DNA of 64,000 nt from VXYL01 sp963666465 (GTDB taxonomy: Bacteria; Pseudomonadota; Gammaproteobacteria; Pseudomonadales; Azotimanducaceae), in the NCBI GenBank assembly GCA_963666465.1, contig OY762824.1, forward strand, positions 3,782,001 through 3,846,000, in the 5' to 3' direction. This document shows positions 8,997 to 17,308 of this stretch, one piece after another; the first letter of the stretch is position 1; each line of letters opens with the position of its first letter. Below the pieces are notes generated by a model. The model searched no databases, was not told the origin of the DNA, and saw only the letters and a list, made by a program, of their open reading frames with translations. Made by a program: the position numbers and the translations under genes.

Positions 8997-9224
8997 TCAG
9001 GCAACCACGAACATCACGTACAGCGCGACGCCGACGCCGATGATCGGCACTGCGTCCACGAGGCCCAAGATGATGAAGAGCTGGGTCCTGAGGGTCGGCA
9101 AGAGTTCCGGCTGGCGAGCGACGCCTTCCATGAACTTGCCGCCGAGCAGGCCGACGCCGATGGCGGCGCCGACGGCGCCAAGGCCGATCATCAGGCCGGC
9201 GCCAATGTACAAGAGAACTGACAT
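8997..9224 (-). CDS. atpE: ATP synthase Fo c subunit
   Basis: Ring-forming proteolipid with two membrane helices. The 75-residue protein starts MSVLLYIGAGLMIGLGAVGA. It has the polar loop GVARQPEL and the second helix LFIILGLVDAVPIIGVGVAL. The ion-binding acidic residue is Asp in LVDAVPI. The helix 1 glycine pattern (GAVGAAIGVGLLGG) and the lack of the Na+-coordinating Gln/Ser-Thr set argue for proton coupling. The ATG at 9222-9224 was preferred because an upstream extension of 41 codons is not membrane-like. Confidence 0.96.
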   Translation of the reverse strand: MSVLLYIGAGLMIGLGAVGAAIGVGLLGGKFMEGVARQPELLPTLRTQLFIILGLVDAVPIIGVGVALYVMFVVA

Positions 9225-9391
9225 CTCCACGGTTCGCTTAACTCCTTTGGGGTCTTTGGGGTCTCTGGGGTTGAGAGTGGATCGGAAGCTGCTGGTCGGG
9301 ACCGCGCGAAGCGAAGCAGCCGCGCGTCGAAACGATCGGCAACGCACCAGTTTCGCTCAGCGAAACTGCCGACGCGCCCATGGGCGCGCCA
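9225..9391. other. atpE-atpB spacer with palindromes
   Basis: This 167-bp spacer is long for the inside of an atp operon. It holds a run of GGGGTCT-like units at 9248-9272 and the palindromes TTTCGCTCAGCGAAA (9351-9365) and GGCGCGCCATTAATGG-like sequence just before the atpB stop. Structures here could set the high translation or stability of the atpE message; that is inference. Confidence 0.4.
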
Positions 9392-10270
9392 TTAATGGTC
9401 CTCCTCGGTGTCGTGCGCCTGGGCGAGGTACACCACCGTGAGGACGGCGAAGATGAACGCCTGCAGGGTGATGATGAGGACGTGGAACATGGCCCAGGCC
9501 CATTGCAGCGCGGCGCCGAAGACGCCGATGACGATGCCGCCATACATGAGGGCGATGAGGATGAAAATCATCTCGCCGGCGTAGAGGTTGCCAAAGAGGC
9601 GCAGGCCCAGCGAAACGGGCTTGGCGATCAGCGTGACGCCTTCGAGAATCAGGTTGATCGGCGCGAGGATCACAAGCAGCAGCCCCCGCACCACCGGGTT
9701 GCCGCCCTTGGGGGCTTCGAACGGGTGGCAGAGGAGCTCTTTCAAGAAACCGCCGACGCCCTTCACCTTGATGCTGTAGAAGATCACGAGGATGAAGACT
9801 GCCAGCGCCATGCCGAGGGTGATGTTGGGATCTGTGGAGGGCACCACTTTCATGAATTCGACGCCCATGAGCTTGGCGGCTTCGGGAATCCAGTCCACCG
9901 GCACCAGGTCCATGAGGTTCATCAGAAACACCCAGACGAAGATGGTGAGCGCCATGGGTGCGACAAGGTCATTGCGATGCTGGAAGATGCTCGACACGGT
10001 GTCGTCGATGAAGTCGACGATCATCTCGACGGCGTTCTGCAAGCCGCCCGGGACACCGGCCGTGGCTCGACGGGCGGCGATGCCGAAGACGACGCAGAAA
10101 ACCGCGCCCAAGGCCACCGCCCACGCCATGGAATCGACGTTGATCGACCAGAAGCCCATCGCTGCCGCCTGCTCGGCGTTCTCGGCGAAGCCCCACGTTC
10201 CGTCCGCATGCTGGCCGTAGGTGAGGTTCGTGAGGTGGTGCTTGATGTAGTCGCCGCTCGATTCGGCCAT
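9392..10270 (-). CDS. atpB: ATP synthase Fo a subunit
   Basis: Membrane subunit that forms the proton half-channels against the c-ring. It has 292 residues with five to six hydrophobic helices. The essential arginine is in helix 4, KPVSLGLRLFGNLYAGEMIF (LRLFGN signature). The fifth helix ALQAF appears as LIITLQAFIFAVLTVVYLAQ. The N-terminus MAESSGDYIKHHLTNL resembles Pseudomonas AtpB. The gene follows atpI after 77 bp that contain a GC palindrome (AGGGGAGGCCCCT). Confidence 0.97.
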   Translation of the reverse strand: MAESSGDYIKHHLTNLTYGQHADGTWGFAENAEQAAAMGFWSINVDSMAWAVALGAVFCVVFGIAARRATAGVPGGLQNAVEMIVDFIDDTVSSIFQHRNDLVAPMALTIFVWVFLMNLMDLVPVDWIPEAAKLMGVEFMKVVPSTDPNITLGMALAVFILVIFYSIKVKGVGGFLKELLCHPFEAPKGGNPVVRGLLLVILAPINLILEGVTLIAKPVSLGLRLFGNLYAGEMIFILIALMYGGIVIGVFGAALQWAWAMFHVLIITLQAFIFAVLTVVYLAQAHDTEEDH

Positions 10271-10329
10271 ATTGCGTCTTGCGCCTTGCGCTCCTGATCA
10301 AACCCCGGCTTGCGGAGTCATCCTCTTTG

Positions 10330-10348
10330 CTTGCGAGGGGAGGCCCCT
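10330..10348. repeat. Short palindromic repeat also found inside egtB
   Basis: A 19-bp sequence (CTTGCG then AGGGGAGGCCCCT) is repeated exactly at 47735-47753 within the egtB coding sequence. Here it abuts the atpI stop codon. The 13-bp core is a perfect palindrome. Confidence 0.7.
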
Positions 10349-10704
10349 CATTCGCCCGCTCTGTCCACCAGCGCTGGCGCGAGCAATTGCCCCACCAACG
10401 CCGCGACGAATCCGCCGAGGAACGCCGCTTCCTGCACCCCGACCAAAAATCCCGCCACCGCGAGAGCAGAGGTCAGCGCCACCTTGACGAACCAGCGCGC
10501 CAGCAGGCCAAACGCCTGTGCCGCCCGGTTGGTGCGCGCTACCGTCCATGCGAACCAAGCTTGGGGCAACACCACCGCCGCCCCGCCGAGCATCGCGCTT
10601 GCTGCGCCGTAACCGGCCATCCCTGTCGAAGCGACCGCCGCAACGACGGCAGCCACCCCGGTCAGCCCTGCCTGGGCGAGCACCACCAGCCAAGGCGCTT
10701 GCAC
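10348..10704 (-). CDS. atpI: ATP synthase protein I (AtpI)
   Basis: Small membrane protein that helps c-ring assembly; it is the first gene of the atp operon. The 118-residue product has four hydrophobic segments (LVVLAQAGLTGVAAVVAAVA, ASAMLGGAAVVLPQAWFAW, FVKVALTSALAVAGFLVGV and AFLGGFVAALVGQLLAP). The arrangement and the helix 2 motif LPQAWFAW with following RTNRAAQA are typical of AtpI. A GTG start at 10702-10704 gives the family N-terminus. Sequence conservation in this family is low, so the call rests on topology plus position. Confidence 0.85.
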   Translation of the reverse strand: MQAPWLVVLAQAGLTGVAAVVAAVASTGMAGYGAASAMLGGAAVVLPQAWFAWTVARTNRAAQAFGLLARWFVKVALTSALAVAGFLVGVQEAAFLGGFVAALVGQLLAPALVDRAGE

Positions 10705-10829
10705 TACCCGAAGGACCCGGCACCAACCATCCCCTGCGCGACCTCGCCCTTGTCAAGCGCGCGCCAGCAGAGGATCCATGTGAACGAAGTTCGGTAGATC
10801 AGGCCGAACCGGTGTGCGAAGCGGCGCGC

Positions 10830-10858
10830 ATTATACGGACGGGCATTGGATGCTTCAA
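10830..10858 (-). promoter_or_regulatory. Sigma70-type promoter of the atp operon
   Basis: Reading the minus strand, a -35 hexamer TTGAAG (10853-10858) and a perfect -10 hexamer TATAAT (10830-10835) are separated by exactly 17 bp. They lie about 125 bp upstream of the atpI start. This is the best promoter match seen in the window and is placed correctly to drive atpIBEFHAGDC. Confidence 0.75.
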
Positions 10859-10984
10859 CGCTTGGATCTCGAGTTGTTTCGGCACGGCGCATGCCTTGGG
10901 ACGCGCCCACAGACGGGAGCGGCAAGAGGAAGTCGCTCGGTGCAGTGGCATGTTCGCCATGCAGGCCACTGTCACGGCACGGCA

Positions 10985-11070
10985 CGAGCGTCGCGCGCGT
11001 GCGGGGAGCGCGTCCGGCTCCGGGAGAAGCTTCCCCCCTTTGGCGAGCGTCGCGCGCGTGCGGGGAGCGC
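10985..11070. repeat. 27-bp direct repeat pair downstream of parB
   Basis: A 27-bp unit beginning CGAGCGTCGCGCGCGTGCGG occurs at 10985-11011 and again at 11044-11070, separated by 32 bp. The second copy ends at the parB stop codon. Function is unknown. The pair could have arisen by local duplication. Confidence 0.8.
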
Positions 11071-11997
11071 TTACCGACCGCGGCGCAGGTGCTTCAGGAT
11101 GCCGTCCAGTTCGTCCATGCTGGCGTAGCGGATCACGACCCGGCCGGCGCCGGTGCGCTGGTTGAAGCCGATGGACACCGGGGCGCCCAAGTGCTCGCCC
11201 AGTTCGCGCTCGAGGCGGCGGGTGTCTGGATCGGTTTGCGATTTCGCCTTCGGTGTGCGCCTGTCGCGTTCGTCCCCCAGAAGGCGCCGCACCAGGGCCT
11301 CGGTTGCGCGCACCGTCAGCTGGTGCGAGATCACCTGGGCCGCGACGCTGGCCTGGCTGGCGTTCGGCAAGGACAGCAACGCCCGCGCATGGCCCATCTC
11401 CAGGCTGCCGGCGAGCAACAGCTCACGCGCTTCGGGGGTCAGCTTGAGCAGGCGCAGGAGATTGGCGACTGCGGTGCGCGACTTGCCCACCGCGTCGGCA
11501 ACCTCCTGCTGCGTCAGCGAATGCTCTTCGATCAGGCGCTTGAGCCCCTCTGCTTCCTCCAGCGCGTTCAGGTCCTCGCGCTGGATGTTCTCTATGAGTG
11601 CCACCGCCATGGCGTCGCGGTCGCTGATGCTGCGCACCACCGCCGGGATGGTTTCGAGGCCGGCAAGCTGCGCCGCTCGCCAGCGCCGTTCGCCGGCGAC
11701 GATCTCGTAGCCGCCGGACTCGCGCGGCCGGACGATGATGGGCTCGATCACGCCCTGGGCGCGAATCGACTGCGCGAGTTCCTCGAGAGCGTTCTCGTCA
11801 ACCGCGCGGCGCGGCTGGTGCAGACCCGAATACACCGTGTCGAGGGGCAGGTTGGGGTAGAGGCCGGAGCCAGCTTCCCGCGGCGTGGCGGCTGGCACGC
11901 TTCCCTCCGCCCCTTCCAGGCGCGTGCTGAGCAGCGCTTCAAGACCGCGATTCAGGCCGCGACGGCGAACCACGGGCTTCTCCGGCGGAGCCTTCAC
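11071..11997 (-). CDS. parB: Chromosome partitioning protein ParB (CTPase/parS-binding)
   Basis: Binds parS near the origin, spreads as a CTP-dependent clamp and positions the origin together with ParA. The 308-residue protein has the N-terminal ParA-interaction region (RRGLNRGLEALL), the ParB/Srx CTP-binding domain with GYEIVAGERRWRAAQLAGL and ENIQREDLNALEEAEGLKRL, the HTH (TQQEVADAVGKSRTAVANLL) and a C-terminal dimerisation segment. The GTG start at 11995-11997 overlaps the parA stop (GTGA) and has GGAGG upstream. The parS site itself (TGTTTCACGTGAAACA) was not found nearby; a partial half-site-like TTTCACGTGAAAC occurs inside recF at 23689-23701. Confidence 0.95.
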   Translation of the reverse strand: MKAPPEKPVVRRRGLNRGLEALLSTRLEGAEGSVPAATPREAGSGLYPNLPLDTVYSGLHQPRRAVDENALEELAQSIRAQGVIEPIIVRPRESGGYEIVAGERRWRAAQLAGLETIPAVVRSISDRDAMAVALIENIQREDLNALEEAEGLKRLIEEHSLTQQEVADAVGKSRTAVANLLRLLKLTPEARELLLAGSLEMGHARALLSLPNASQASVAAQVISHQLTVRATEALVRRLLGDERDRRTPKAKSQTDPDTRRLERELGEHLGAPVSIGFNQRTGAGRVVIRYASMDELDGILKHLRRGR

Positions 11998-12821
11998 GAC
12001 GCCTCCTGCAGGTTGCCGCCTTCGTGCCGACGCCGCATTTCCGCGGCCAGGGCGAGATAGGCCACCGCGCCGCGACAGTGGCGGTCGTAGAGGATGGCTG
12101 GCAGGCCATGACTCGGCGCCTCCGCCAGTCGCACGTTGCGCGGGATGATGGTGCGATACACGCTGTCGCCAAAATACTCGATGAGCTGGCGCGAAACGTC
12201 GCGGGTGAGGCTGTTGCGGGGGTCGTACATCGTTCGCAGGATGCCCTCTATCGCAAGCCCCGCATTGCCGCTTTGGCGCACGCCTTCGATGGTGTCGAGC
12301 AGGGCGGAAAGCCCTTCGAGAGCGTAATACTCGCATTGCATCGGGATCAGCACCGCGTCGGCGGCCATGAGGGCGTTCAGCGTCAACAGGCTCAGGGATG
12401 GCGGACAGTCGATCAGCACATAGTCGAAGGGTTCCGCGCTGGCGTCGAGACGCTCCCGCAACCTGTGCCCACGCTGCTCCTTCTCGTGCAGGCGGACTTC
12501 CGCGGCGGTGAGGTCGCCGTTGGCTGGCACGAGGTGGAAGCCGGTGGCGCATTCGCGGTACACGTCTGCGTCCCCGGCGCCATCCATGAGCCATTCGTAG
12601 GCGCCGGTATCGAGCGCGTTCTTGTCAACCCCTGCGCCCATGGTGGCGTTGCCCTGAGGGTCCATGTCCACCAGCAGGGTGCGGGCACCGGTCAATGTGA
12701 GCGAGGCGGCGAGGTTGACGCTGGTGGTGGTCTTGCCGACGCCGCCCTTCTGATTCGCCACGGCGATGCGGCGGGCGCGGGCAGGGGCTGGGCGTGACGG
12801 AGCGGCGTGCAGGTCGGTCAT
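11994..12821 (-). CDS. parA: Chromosome partitioning ATPase ParA
   Basis: Walker-type ATPase that segregates the replication origin with ParB. The 275-residue protein contains the deviant Walker A VANQKGGVGKTTTSVNLAAS with the signature lysine, DMDPQGNATMGAG, and Walker B YVLIDCPPSLSLLTLNALMA. The ATG at 12819-12821 overlaps the rsmG stop by 4 nt (ATGA), and the gene in turn overlaps parB. Location beside rsmG/mnmG is standard for chromosomal parAB in gammaproteobacteria. Confidence 0.96.
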   Translation of the reverse strand: MTDLHAAPSRPAPARARRIAVANQKGGVGKTTTSVNLAASLTLTGARTLLVDMDPQGNATMGAGVDKNALDTGAYEWLMDGAGDADVYRECATGFHLVPANGDLTAAEVRLHEKEQRGHRLRERLDASAEPFDYVLIDCPPSLSLLTLNALMAADAVLIPMQCEYYALEGLSALLDTIEGVRQSGNAGLAIEGILRTMYDPRNSLTRDVSRQLIEYFGDSVYRTIIPRNVRLAEAPSHGLPAILYDRHCRGAVAYLALAAEMRRRHEGGNLQEAS

Positions 12822-13447
12822 GGGCCAGCGTCCGGGCAAGGGTCCCGGGCGACGGCGGCGATGTGCGATTGGCCGGCGTGGATTGCCTCGACGATGCGTC
12901 CGCCTGGGAACGAGGAGGACGCGAGAGGTCGCCCGGCCTGAAAGAGAGCCATGCCGTCGGGCCGCAGCAGACGCCGCAACAGCGGCCACGCCCGCGGTGG
13001 CGGCGCCACGGCACGTGCCGTGGCGACGTGGAACGTGCCCGGCGCGAGCGTGTCGGCGTCGGCGATGCAGACCGTCGCGTTGGCGAGCCCGAGCTCGATC
13101 ACCGCCTGACGCAGGAAGCGCCCCTTCACGTCGCTGCGCTCCACCAGCGTGACATGAATGTCGGGGTGCGCTATCGCAAGCGGCATGCCTGGAAACCCCG
13201 CGCCCGAACCTACGTCCACGAGCCGCCAGCGGCAGCCGTTCTCCGGCAAGACCTCCGGCAGGGGCGGTGCCCGAAGGAACGGCGAGAGCGACAGGCTGTC
13301 CTGGATGTGCCGGCTCTCCAGCTTGTTCAGGTCGCGAGGGCCGACGAGGTTGCGAACCTTGCCCCAACGCCGGACCAAGGCGGCGTGCTGGGCCAGCAGT
13401 TCTTGAATTGAGCTGCAGGGGAGAGCCTGCGGGGATGCCAGCGCCAC
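12818..13447 (-). CDS. rsmG: 16S rRNA (guanine527-N7)-methyltransferase RsmG
   Basis: SAM-dependent methyltransferase that modifies G527 of 16S rRNA (formerly GidB). It has 209 residues (E. coli 207). Motif I is VDVGSGAGFPGMPLAIAHPD; ERSDVKGRFLRQ and the ARAVAP motif (HVATARAVAPP) follow. The GTG start at 13445-13447 shares one base with the mnmG stop (TAGTG) and gives the expected N-terminus. It overlaps parA by 4 nt at its 3' end. Confidence 0.95.
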   Translation of the reverse strand: MALASPQALPCSSIQELLAQHAALVRRWGKVRNLVGPRDLNKLESRHIQDSLSLSPFLRAPPLPEVLPENGCRWRLVDVGSGAGFPGMPLAIAHPDIHVTLVERSDVKGRFLRQAVIELGLANATVCIADADTLAPGTFHVATARAVAPPPRAWPLLRRLLRPDGMALFQAGRPLASSSFPGGRIVEAIHAGQSHIAAVARDPCPDAGP

Positions 13448-15348
13448 TAGGCCCGCCTCGCCTGGTCGCCGGCAGCGACCCCAACCTCGGCATGGCGGCG
13501 TGAATGCACCCGCAGCAGCGACAGCGCCGCCGGGGTGATGCCGGGAACCCGTGATGCCTGCGCCACCGTGGCTGGCAGCCGTTCCCGCAGGCGTTCGCGC
13601 ACCTCGTTCGACAGTCCTGCCACCGAGGCGTAGTCGAAGTCCGGCGGCAGCGCCGCGCTGGCGTCGAAGCGGCTCTGTTCGATCTCTTCGTCCTGACGGC
13701 GGATGTAGCCCTCGTACTTGGCCTCGATCTCCACCTGCGCGAGCGCCGCCTCGTCTGCCTGCACGCCGGCGTCGAGCAGCGTGGCGGCGGTGACGCCCGG
13801 TCGCTTCAGGAGATCGAGCAGCGTCGCGTCCTTCGCCACGGTTTCGCCGCTGCCTCCTTCGAGGGCATGCGCAAGGTCGCTGCCCGGACGCACCCGTGCC
13901 CCGAGAAGCTCGTCGCGCAGGCGGCCGACGGCCTCGCGCCGATCGTTGAATGCCTGCCAGCGCGCGTCTTCCACGACGCCGAGTTCGCGCCCGACGGGCG
14001 TAAGGCGGAAGTCGGCATTGTCCTGGCGCAGCCGCAATCGGTATTCGGCGCGGCTGGTGAACATGCGATACGGCTCGCTGGCGCCTTGGTTGATGAGATC
14101 GTCCACCAGGACGCCAATGTAGGCCTCGTGCCGCGCTGGGCACCACGCTGGCTCGGCGGCTGCGGCTCGGGCGGCATTGATGCCGGCGAGCAGCCCTTGT
14201 GCCGCGGCCTCTTCATAGCCGGTGGTGCCGTTGATCTGTCCGGCGAAGTAGAGCCCTTCGATCACCCGGGTCTCCAGCGACGGCGCCAGGTCGAGGGGAT
14301 CGAAGAAGTCGTACTCGATGGCGTAGCCGGGCCGGGTGATCCTCGCGTTCTCGAAACCGCGAATGCTGCGCACGGCACGAAGCTGCACGTCGAACGGCAG
14401 GCTGGTGGAGATGCCGTTCGGATAAAGCTCGGGCGTATCAAGCCCTTCCGGCTCGACGAACACCTGATGCGTCTCCCGCTCCGCAAAGCGCACCACCTTG
14501 TCCTCGATGGAGGGGCAGTAGCGCGGCCCAACGCCTTCGATGGCGCCGCTGAACATGGGCGAACGGTCAAGCGCCGCGCGGATGATCTCATGCGTGGCGG
14601 GATTCGTGTGCGTGATGTGACACGGCACCTGTCGCGGATGGTCGTCGAGGGTCGTCAGGAAGGACAGCGTCGGGCGCGGCTCGGCACTCGGCTGCACTTC
14701 CATGACCGAGAAATCGACACTGCGACCGTCGATGCGCGGCGGGGTGCCGGTCTTCAGCCTTCCCACCCGCAGCGGCAGTTGCCGCAGGCGCCCGGCGAGC
14801 CGGTTCGACGGCGCATCGCCGGCACGTCCGCCCGGCGTCGTTTCGAGGCCGACGTGAATGCGTCCGCCCAAGAACGTGCCGGTCGCCAGCACGACGCACG
14901 TCGTCGCAAACCGAAGCCCCATGGCCGTATCGACGCCCCGCGCCCGGTCGCCTTCCACCCACAGATCCACCACCGGCTGCTGGAACAGCGACAGGTTCTC
15001 CTGCGATTCCACAATGCGACGCACTTCGCCGCGATACAAGCTGCGATCCGCCTGTGCGCGGGTGGCGCGAACCGCCGCGCCCTTGCTTTCGTTGAGCGTG
15101 CGGAACTGAATGCCGGCGCGATCGCCAGCGACGGCCATGGCGCCGCCCAAGGCGTCCACCTCCCGCACAAGATGCGATTTGCCGATGCCGCCAATGGCCG
15201 GGTTGCAGGACATCTGACCGATGGACTCGATGCTCTGCGTCAACAGCAGCGTCGCAGCCCCCACCCGCGCACTGGCAAGCGCCGCCTCGACACCGGCATG
15301 GCCGCCGCCAACAACGATGACATCGAACCGTTCCGGGTGAATGATCAC
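13447..15348 (-). CDS. mnmG: tRNA uridine 5-carboxymethylaminomethyl modification enzyme MnmG
   Basis: FAD-dependent enzyme that, with MnmE, installs cmnm5U at the wobble position of several tRNAs (formerly GidA). The 633-residue protein starts at a GTG (MIIHPERFDVIVVGGGHAG), with the dinucleotide fold GGGHAGVEAALASARVG and the signature QMSCNPAIGGIGKSHLVREV. A second family block is GQINGTTGYEEAAAQGLLAG. An in-frame ATG 13 codons upstream was not chosen because the GTG gives the family N-terminus. The gene is separated from mnmE by family A and B repeats rather than being adjacent. Confidence 0.96.
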   Translation of the reverse strand: MIIHPERFDVIVVGGGHAGVEAALASARVGAATLLLTQSIESIGQMSCNPAIGGIGKSHLVREVDALGGAMAVAGDRAGIQFRTLNESKGAAVRATRAQADRSLYRGEVRRIVESQENLSLFQQPVVDLWVEGDRARGVDTAMGLRFATTCVVLATGTFLGGRIHVGLETTPGGRAGDAPSNRLAGRLRQLPLRVGRLKTGTPPRIDGRSVDFSVMEVQPSAEPRPTLSFLTTLDDHPRQVPCHITHTNPATHEIIRAALDRSPMFSGAIEGVGPRYCPSIEDKVVRFAERETHQVFVEPEGLDTPELYPNGISTSLPFDVQLRAVRSIRGFENARITRPGYAIEYDFFDPLDLAPSLETRVIEGLYFAGQINGTTGYEEAAAQGLLAGINAARAAAAEPAWCPARHEAYIGVLVDDLINQGASEPYRMFTSRAEYRLRLRQDNADFRLTPVGRELGVVEDARWQAFNDRREAVGRLRDELLGARVRPGSDLAHALEGGSGETVAKDATLLDLLKRPGVTAATLLDAGVQADEAALAQVEIEAKYEGYIRRQDEEIEQSRFDASAALPPDFDYASVAGLSNEVRERLRERLPATVAQASRVPGITPAALSLLRVHSRRHAEVGVAAGDQARRA

Positions 15349-15432
15349 GCTCGTCCGTCCCGCCAAGCCCCGCAAGCGAACCGGCAACTATAACGGCGCT
15401 CGGGGCGTTGGCTTGCACACCCAAGTCTCCGG

Positions 15433-15574
15433 GTAGTGTCTGGCGCCGTCCTCCGGGGGGAGGGCGGGACGCCCTCCCCTCCCTATGGAGAGTGGTCCCG
15501 GCAGGCAAGTCGACGCAGTCGCCGGTTGCGAACGGCCATGCGCCACGTCAGGCAAATTCAAGGTGAGACACTAC
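15433..15574. repeat. Family B repeat, copy B1
   Basis: A 142-bp element starting GTAGTGTCT and ending GTGAGACACTAC. Inside are the hairpin GGAGGGCG-GGA-CGCCCTCC and the conserved right part (GTCGACGCAGTCGCCGG, GCGCCACGTCAGGCAAAT). Compared with B3 it lacks about 25 bp between two GTGTCT words at the left end, as expected for deletion between short repeats. It is noncoding and lies between mnmG and mnmE. The 129 bp from 15575 to 15703 hold no recognisable feature. Confidence 0.85.
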
Positions 15575-15703
15575 CAGTCTCCGGCTCCGGCCTCGCAATC
15601 GAAGTGGTGAGCGGAAGCGAAGGAAGGCCGGCAGTTGTGCAGCAAAAACGCCGCCGCGCCCCATTTGGGGCACGCCGGGTGCTCGATTGGTGGCTGCGCC
15701 GAC

Positions 15704-15819
15704 CCAGCGCCACAAGAACCGTTGCCTTTCGGCAACGCTTCCTGCCCCAGCCCAAGCCGTCCTGTCACCCTGTCGGCATTCGGCCAGCTTGCGCCGTCCG
15801 AAGTCCGACAGGCTGCTAG
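15704..15819. repeat. Family A repeat, copy A1
   Basis: A 116-bp element between CCAG (15704-15707) and CTAG (15816-15819). It contains the hairpin CGTTGCC-TTTC-GGCAACG followed by a conserved tract that ends TCCGACAGGCTG. The right end lies 3 bp from the mnmE stop codon, so the hairpin would be in the 3' region of the mnmE transcript and could act as a terminator. Confidence 0.85.
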
Positions 15820-15822
15820 GCG

Positions 15823-17154
15823 TCACTTCCCGATGCAGAAGGCGCTGAAGATGTCTCCGAGGAGTTCGTCCGAGGTGGTGATGCCGACGATTCTGCCCAG
15901 GGCCTCGTGGGCGAGGCGCAGCTCTTCCGCGGCGAGTTCGCCGGTGCCTTCTTCGGCGCGCAGCAGGGCTCGCTGGGCACAGTCTCGCGCCGCATCGAGC
16001 GCTTGGAGGTGGCGGCGGCGAGCCAGGTAAGCGCCTTCCGCCGGGGCGATTCCGGCGATCTCGGCAATGCGACGTTTCAGGTCTTCGATGCCGGCGCCCG
16101 TGAGGGCGGACAGGCAAACGGCCTCGCCGGCTTCGCCGGCGGGCTGGCCGGTCAGGTCGATCTTGTTGACGACGGGAATCGTCGTGGCGGTGGCGGACGC
16201 CGACGGGTCGAGGGTGGCGTCCGGCTCCTCCGGCGATGCGCTCGCGTCCGTCACCGCCAGCACCAGGTCGGCGCGGGCAATGGCGTTGCGGGCGCGGCCG
16301 ATGCCGATGGTTTCCACATCGTCGTTCGTCTGCCGCAATCCCGCGGTGTCGGTGAGCCGAACCGGGATGCCCTGCACTTCGACCTGCGCCTGCACCACGT
16401 CGCGGGTGGTTCCCGGCGTTGGCGTGACGATGGCCCGGTCTTCGGCTGCGAGGCGATTGAGAAGACTGGACTTGCCGACGTTGGGCGCGCCCGCGATGAC
16501 GACATCGAGGCCGTCGCGCAACACCTGCCCGCGACCCGACTCCAGGAGCAGCTCCTCCAAGCCCTCGAGCACAGCGTCAAGCCGGGCACGCAGCTCGGCA
16601 TCGGCGAGGAAGTCGATTTCCTCTTCGGCGAAGTCGATGGCGGCTTCCACATGCACTCGCGCTTCGCGCACACGCCCGTCCAGGGCGAGGACTCGTGTCG
16701 AGAATTCACCGGCGAGGGAGCGCATCGCCGCTTGCGCCGCGCGCCGCGAAGCACTGTCGATCAGGTCGGCAACCGCCTCCGCCTGGGCAAGGTCGATGCG
16801 CTTGTTGAGGAAGGCCCGTTCGGTGAATTCGCCGGGCTTTGCCAGCCGAGCGCCGAGTTCGATCATGCGCTCGAGCAGCCGCTCCATCACCACTTGGCCG
16901 CCGTGACCCTGAAACTCGGCCACGTCCTCGCCGGTGAAGGAGTCTGGCGCGGGGAAGAAAAGGCAAATGCCGCTGTCGATGGGGTGTTCGTCGGCGTCTA
17001 GGAAGTCGGCATGCACGGCGCGGCGAGGGGGAATGGGTCGCTGCGCCACGGCCCGCACCAACGCCGCCAAATCGCTGCCGGAAACGCGGACGATGCCGAT
17101 GCCGCCGCGTCCGGGCGCGGTGGCTATGGCGGCAATGGTGTCGCGTTTCATCAT
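15823..17154 (-). CDS. mnmE: tRNA modification GTPase MnmE
   Basis: K+-activated GTPase partner of MnmG in wobble-uridine modification. The 443-residue protein has the N-terminal folate-binding domain (IAAIATAPGRGGIGIVRVSG), an alpha-helical domain and the inserted G domain: G1 GAPNVGKSSLLNRLA, G3 DTAGLR, G4 NKID. It ends in the obligatory C-terminal CIGK motif (AFCIGK), the catalytic cysteine. Two ATGs are adjacent at the 5' end; the second (17149-17151) is better spaced from GAAGG. A family A repeat follows the stop codon immediately. Confidence 0.96.
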   Translation of the reverse strand: MMKRDTIAAIATAPGRGGIGIVRVSGSDLAALVRAVAQRPIPPRRAVHADFLDADEHPIDSGICLFFPAPDSFTGEDVAEFQGHGGQVVMERLLERMIELGARLAKPGEFTERAFLNKRIDLAQAEAVADLIDSASRRAAQAAMRSLAGEFSTRVLALDGRVREARVHVEAAIDFAEEEIDFLADAELRARLDAVLEGLEELLLESGRGQVLRDGLDVVIAGAPNVGKSSLLNRLAAEDRAIVTPTPGTTRDVVQAQVEVQGIPVRLTDTAGLRQTNDDVETIGIGRARNAIARADLVLAVTDASASPEEPDATLDPSASATATTIPVVNKIDLTGQPAGEAGEAVCLSALTGAGIEDLKRRIAEIAGIAPAEGAYLARRRHLQALDAARDCAQRALLRAEEGTGELAAEELRLAHEALGRIVGITTSDELLGDIFSAFCIGK

Positions 17155-17308
17155 GCGCCTTCTCGAAGGGAGGGTGTCCCGCCGACGTGCCCGAAGGCCC
17201 CCCCATGCACGCCTTCAGGCACGTCCCCATGAAGCACGAAAATTGAATTTTTTCAAACTCTTATCGGAGTCTAGAGGACGCGCCCCTCAGCCGCTGCGAA
17301 CGGCCCGA

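Larger units (their letters stand above)
10757..11070. other. parB-atpI intergenic region
   Basis: About 310 bp without a gene. It contains the atp promoter (10830-10858) and a 27-bp direct repeat next to the parB stop codon. No coding sequence or small-RNA gene could be supported. Confidence 0.6.

Noticed and set aside
6324..9221. A 965-codon open frame on the plus strand opposite the atp operon
   Set aside because: It is antisense to atpA, atpH and atpF, has the composition of a GC-rich shadow frame (His, Asp and Arg runs) and matches no family.
17238..17262. AT-rich inverted repeat TTGAA-TTTT-TTCAA upstream of mnmE as a promoter
   Set aside because: No -10 hexamer at a reasonable distance; may be a weak terminator or chance.
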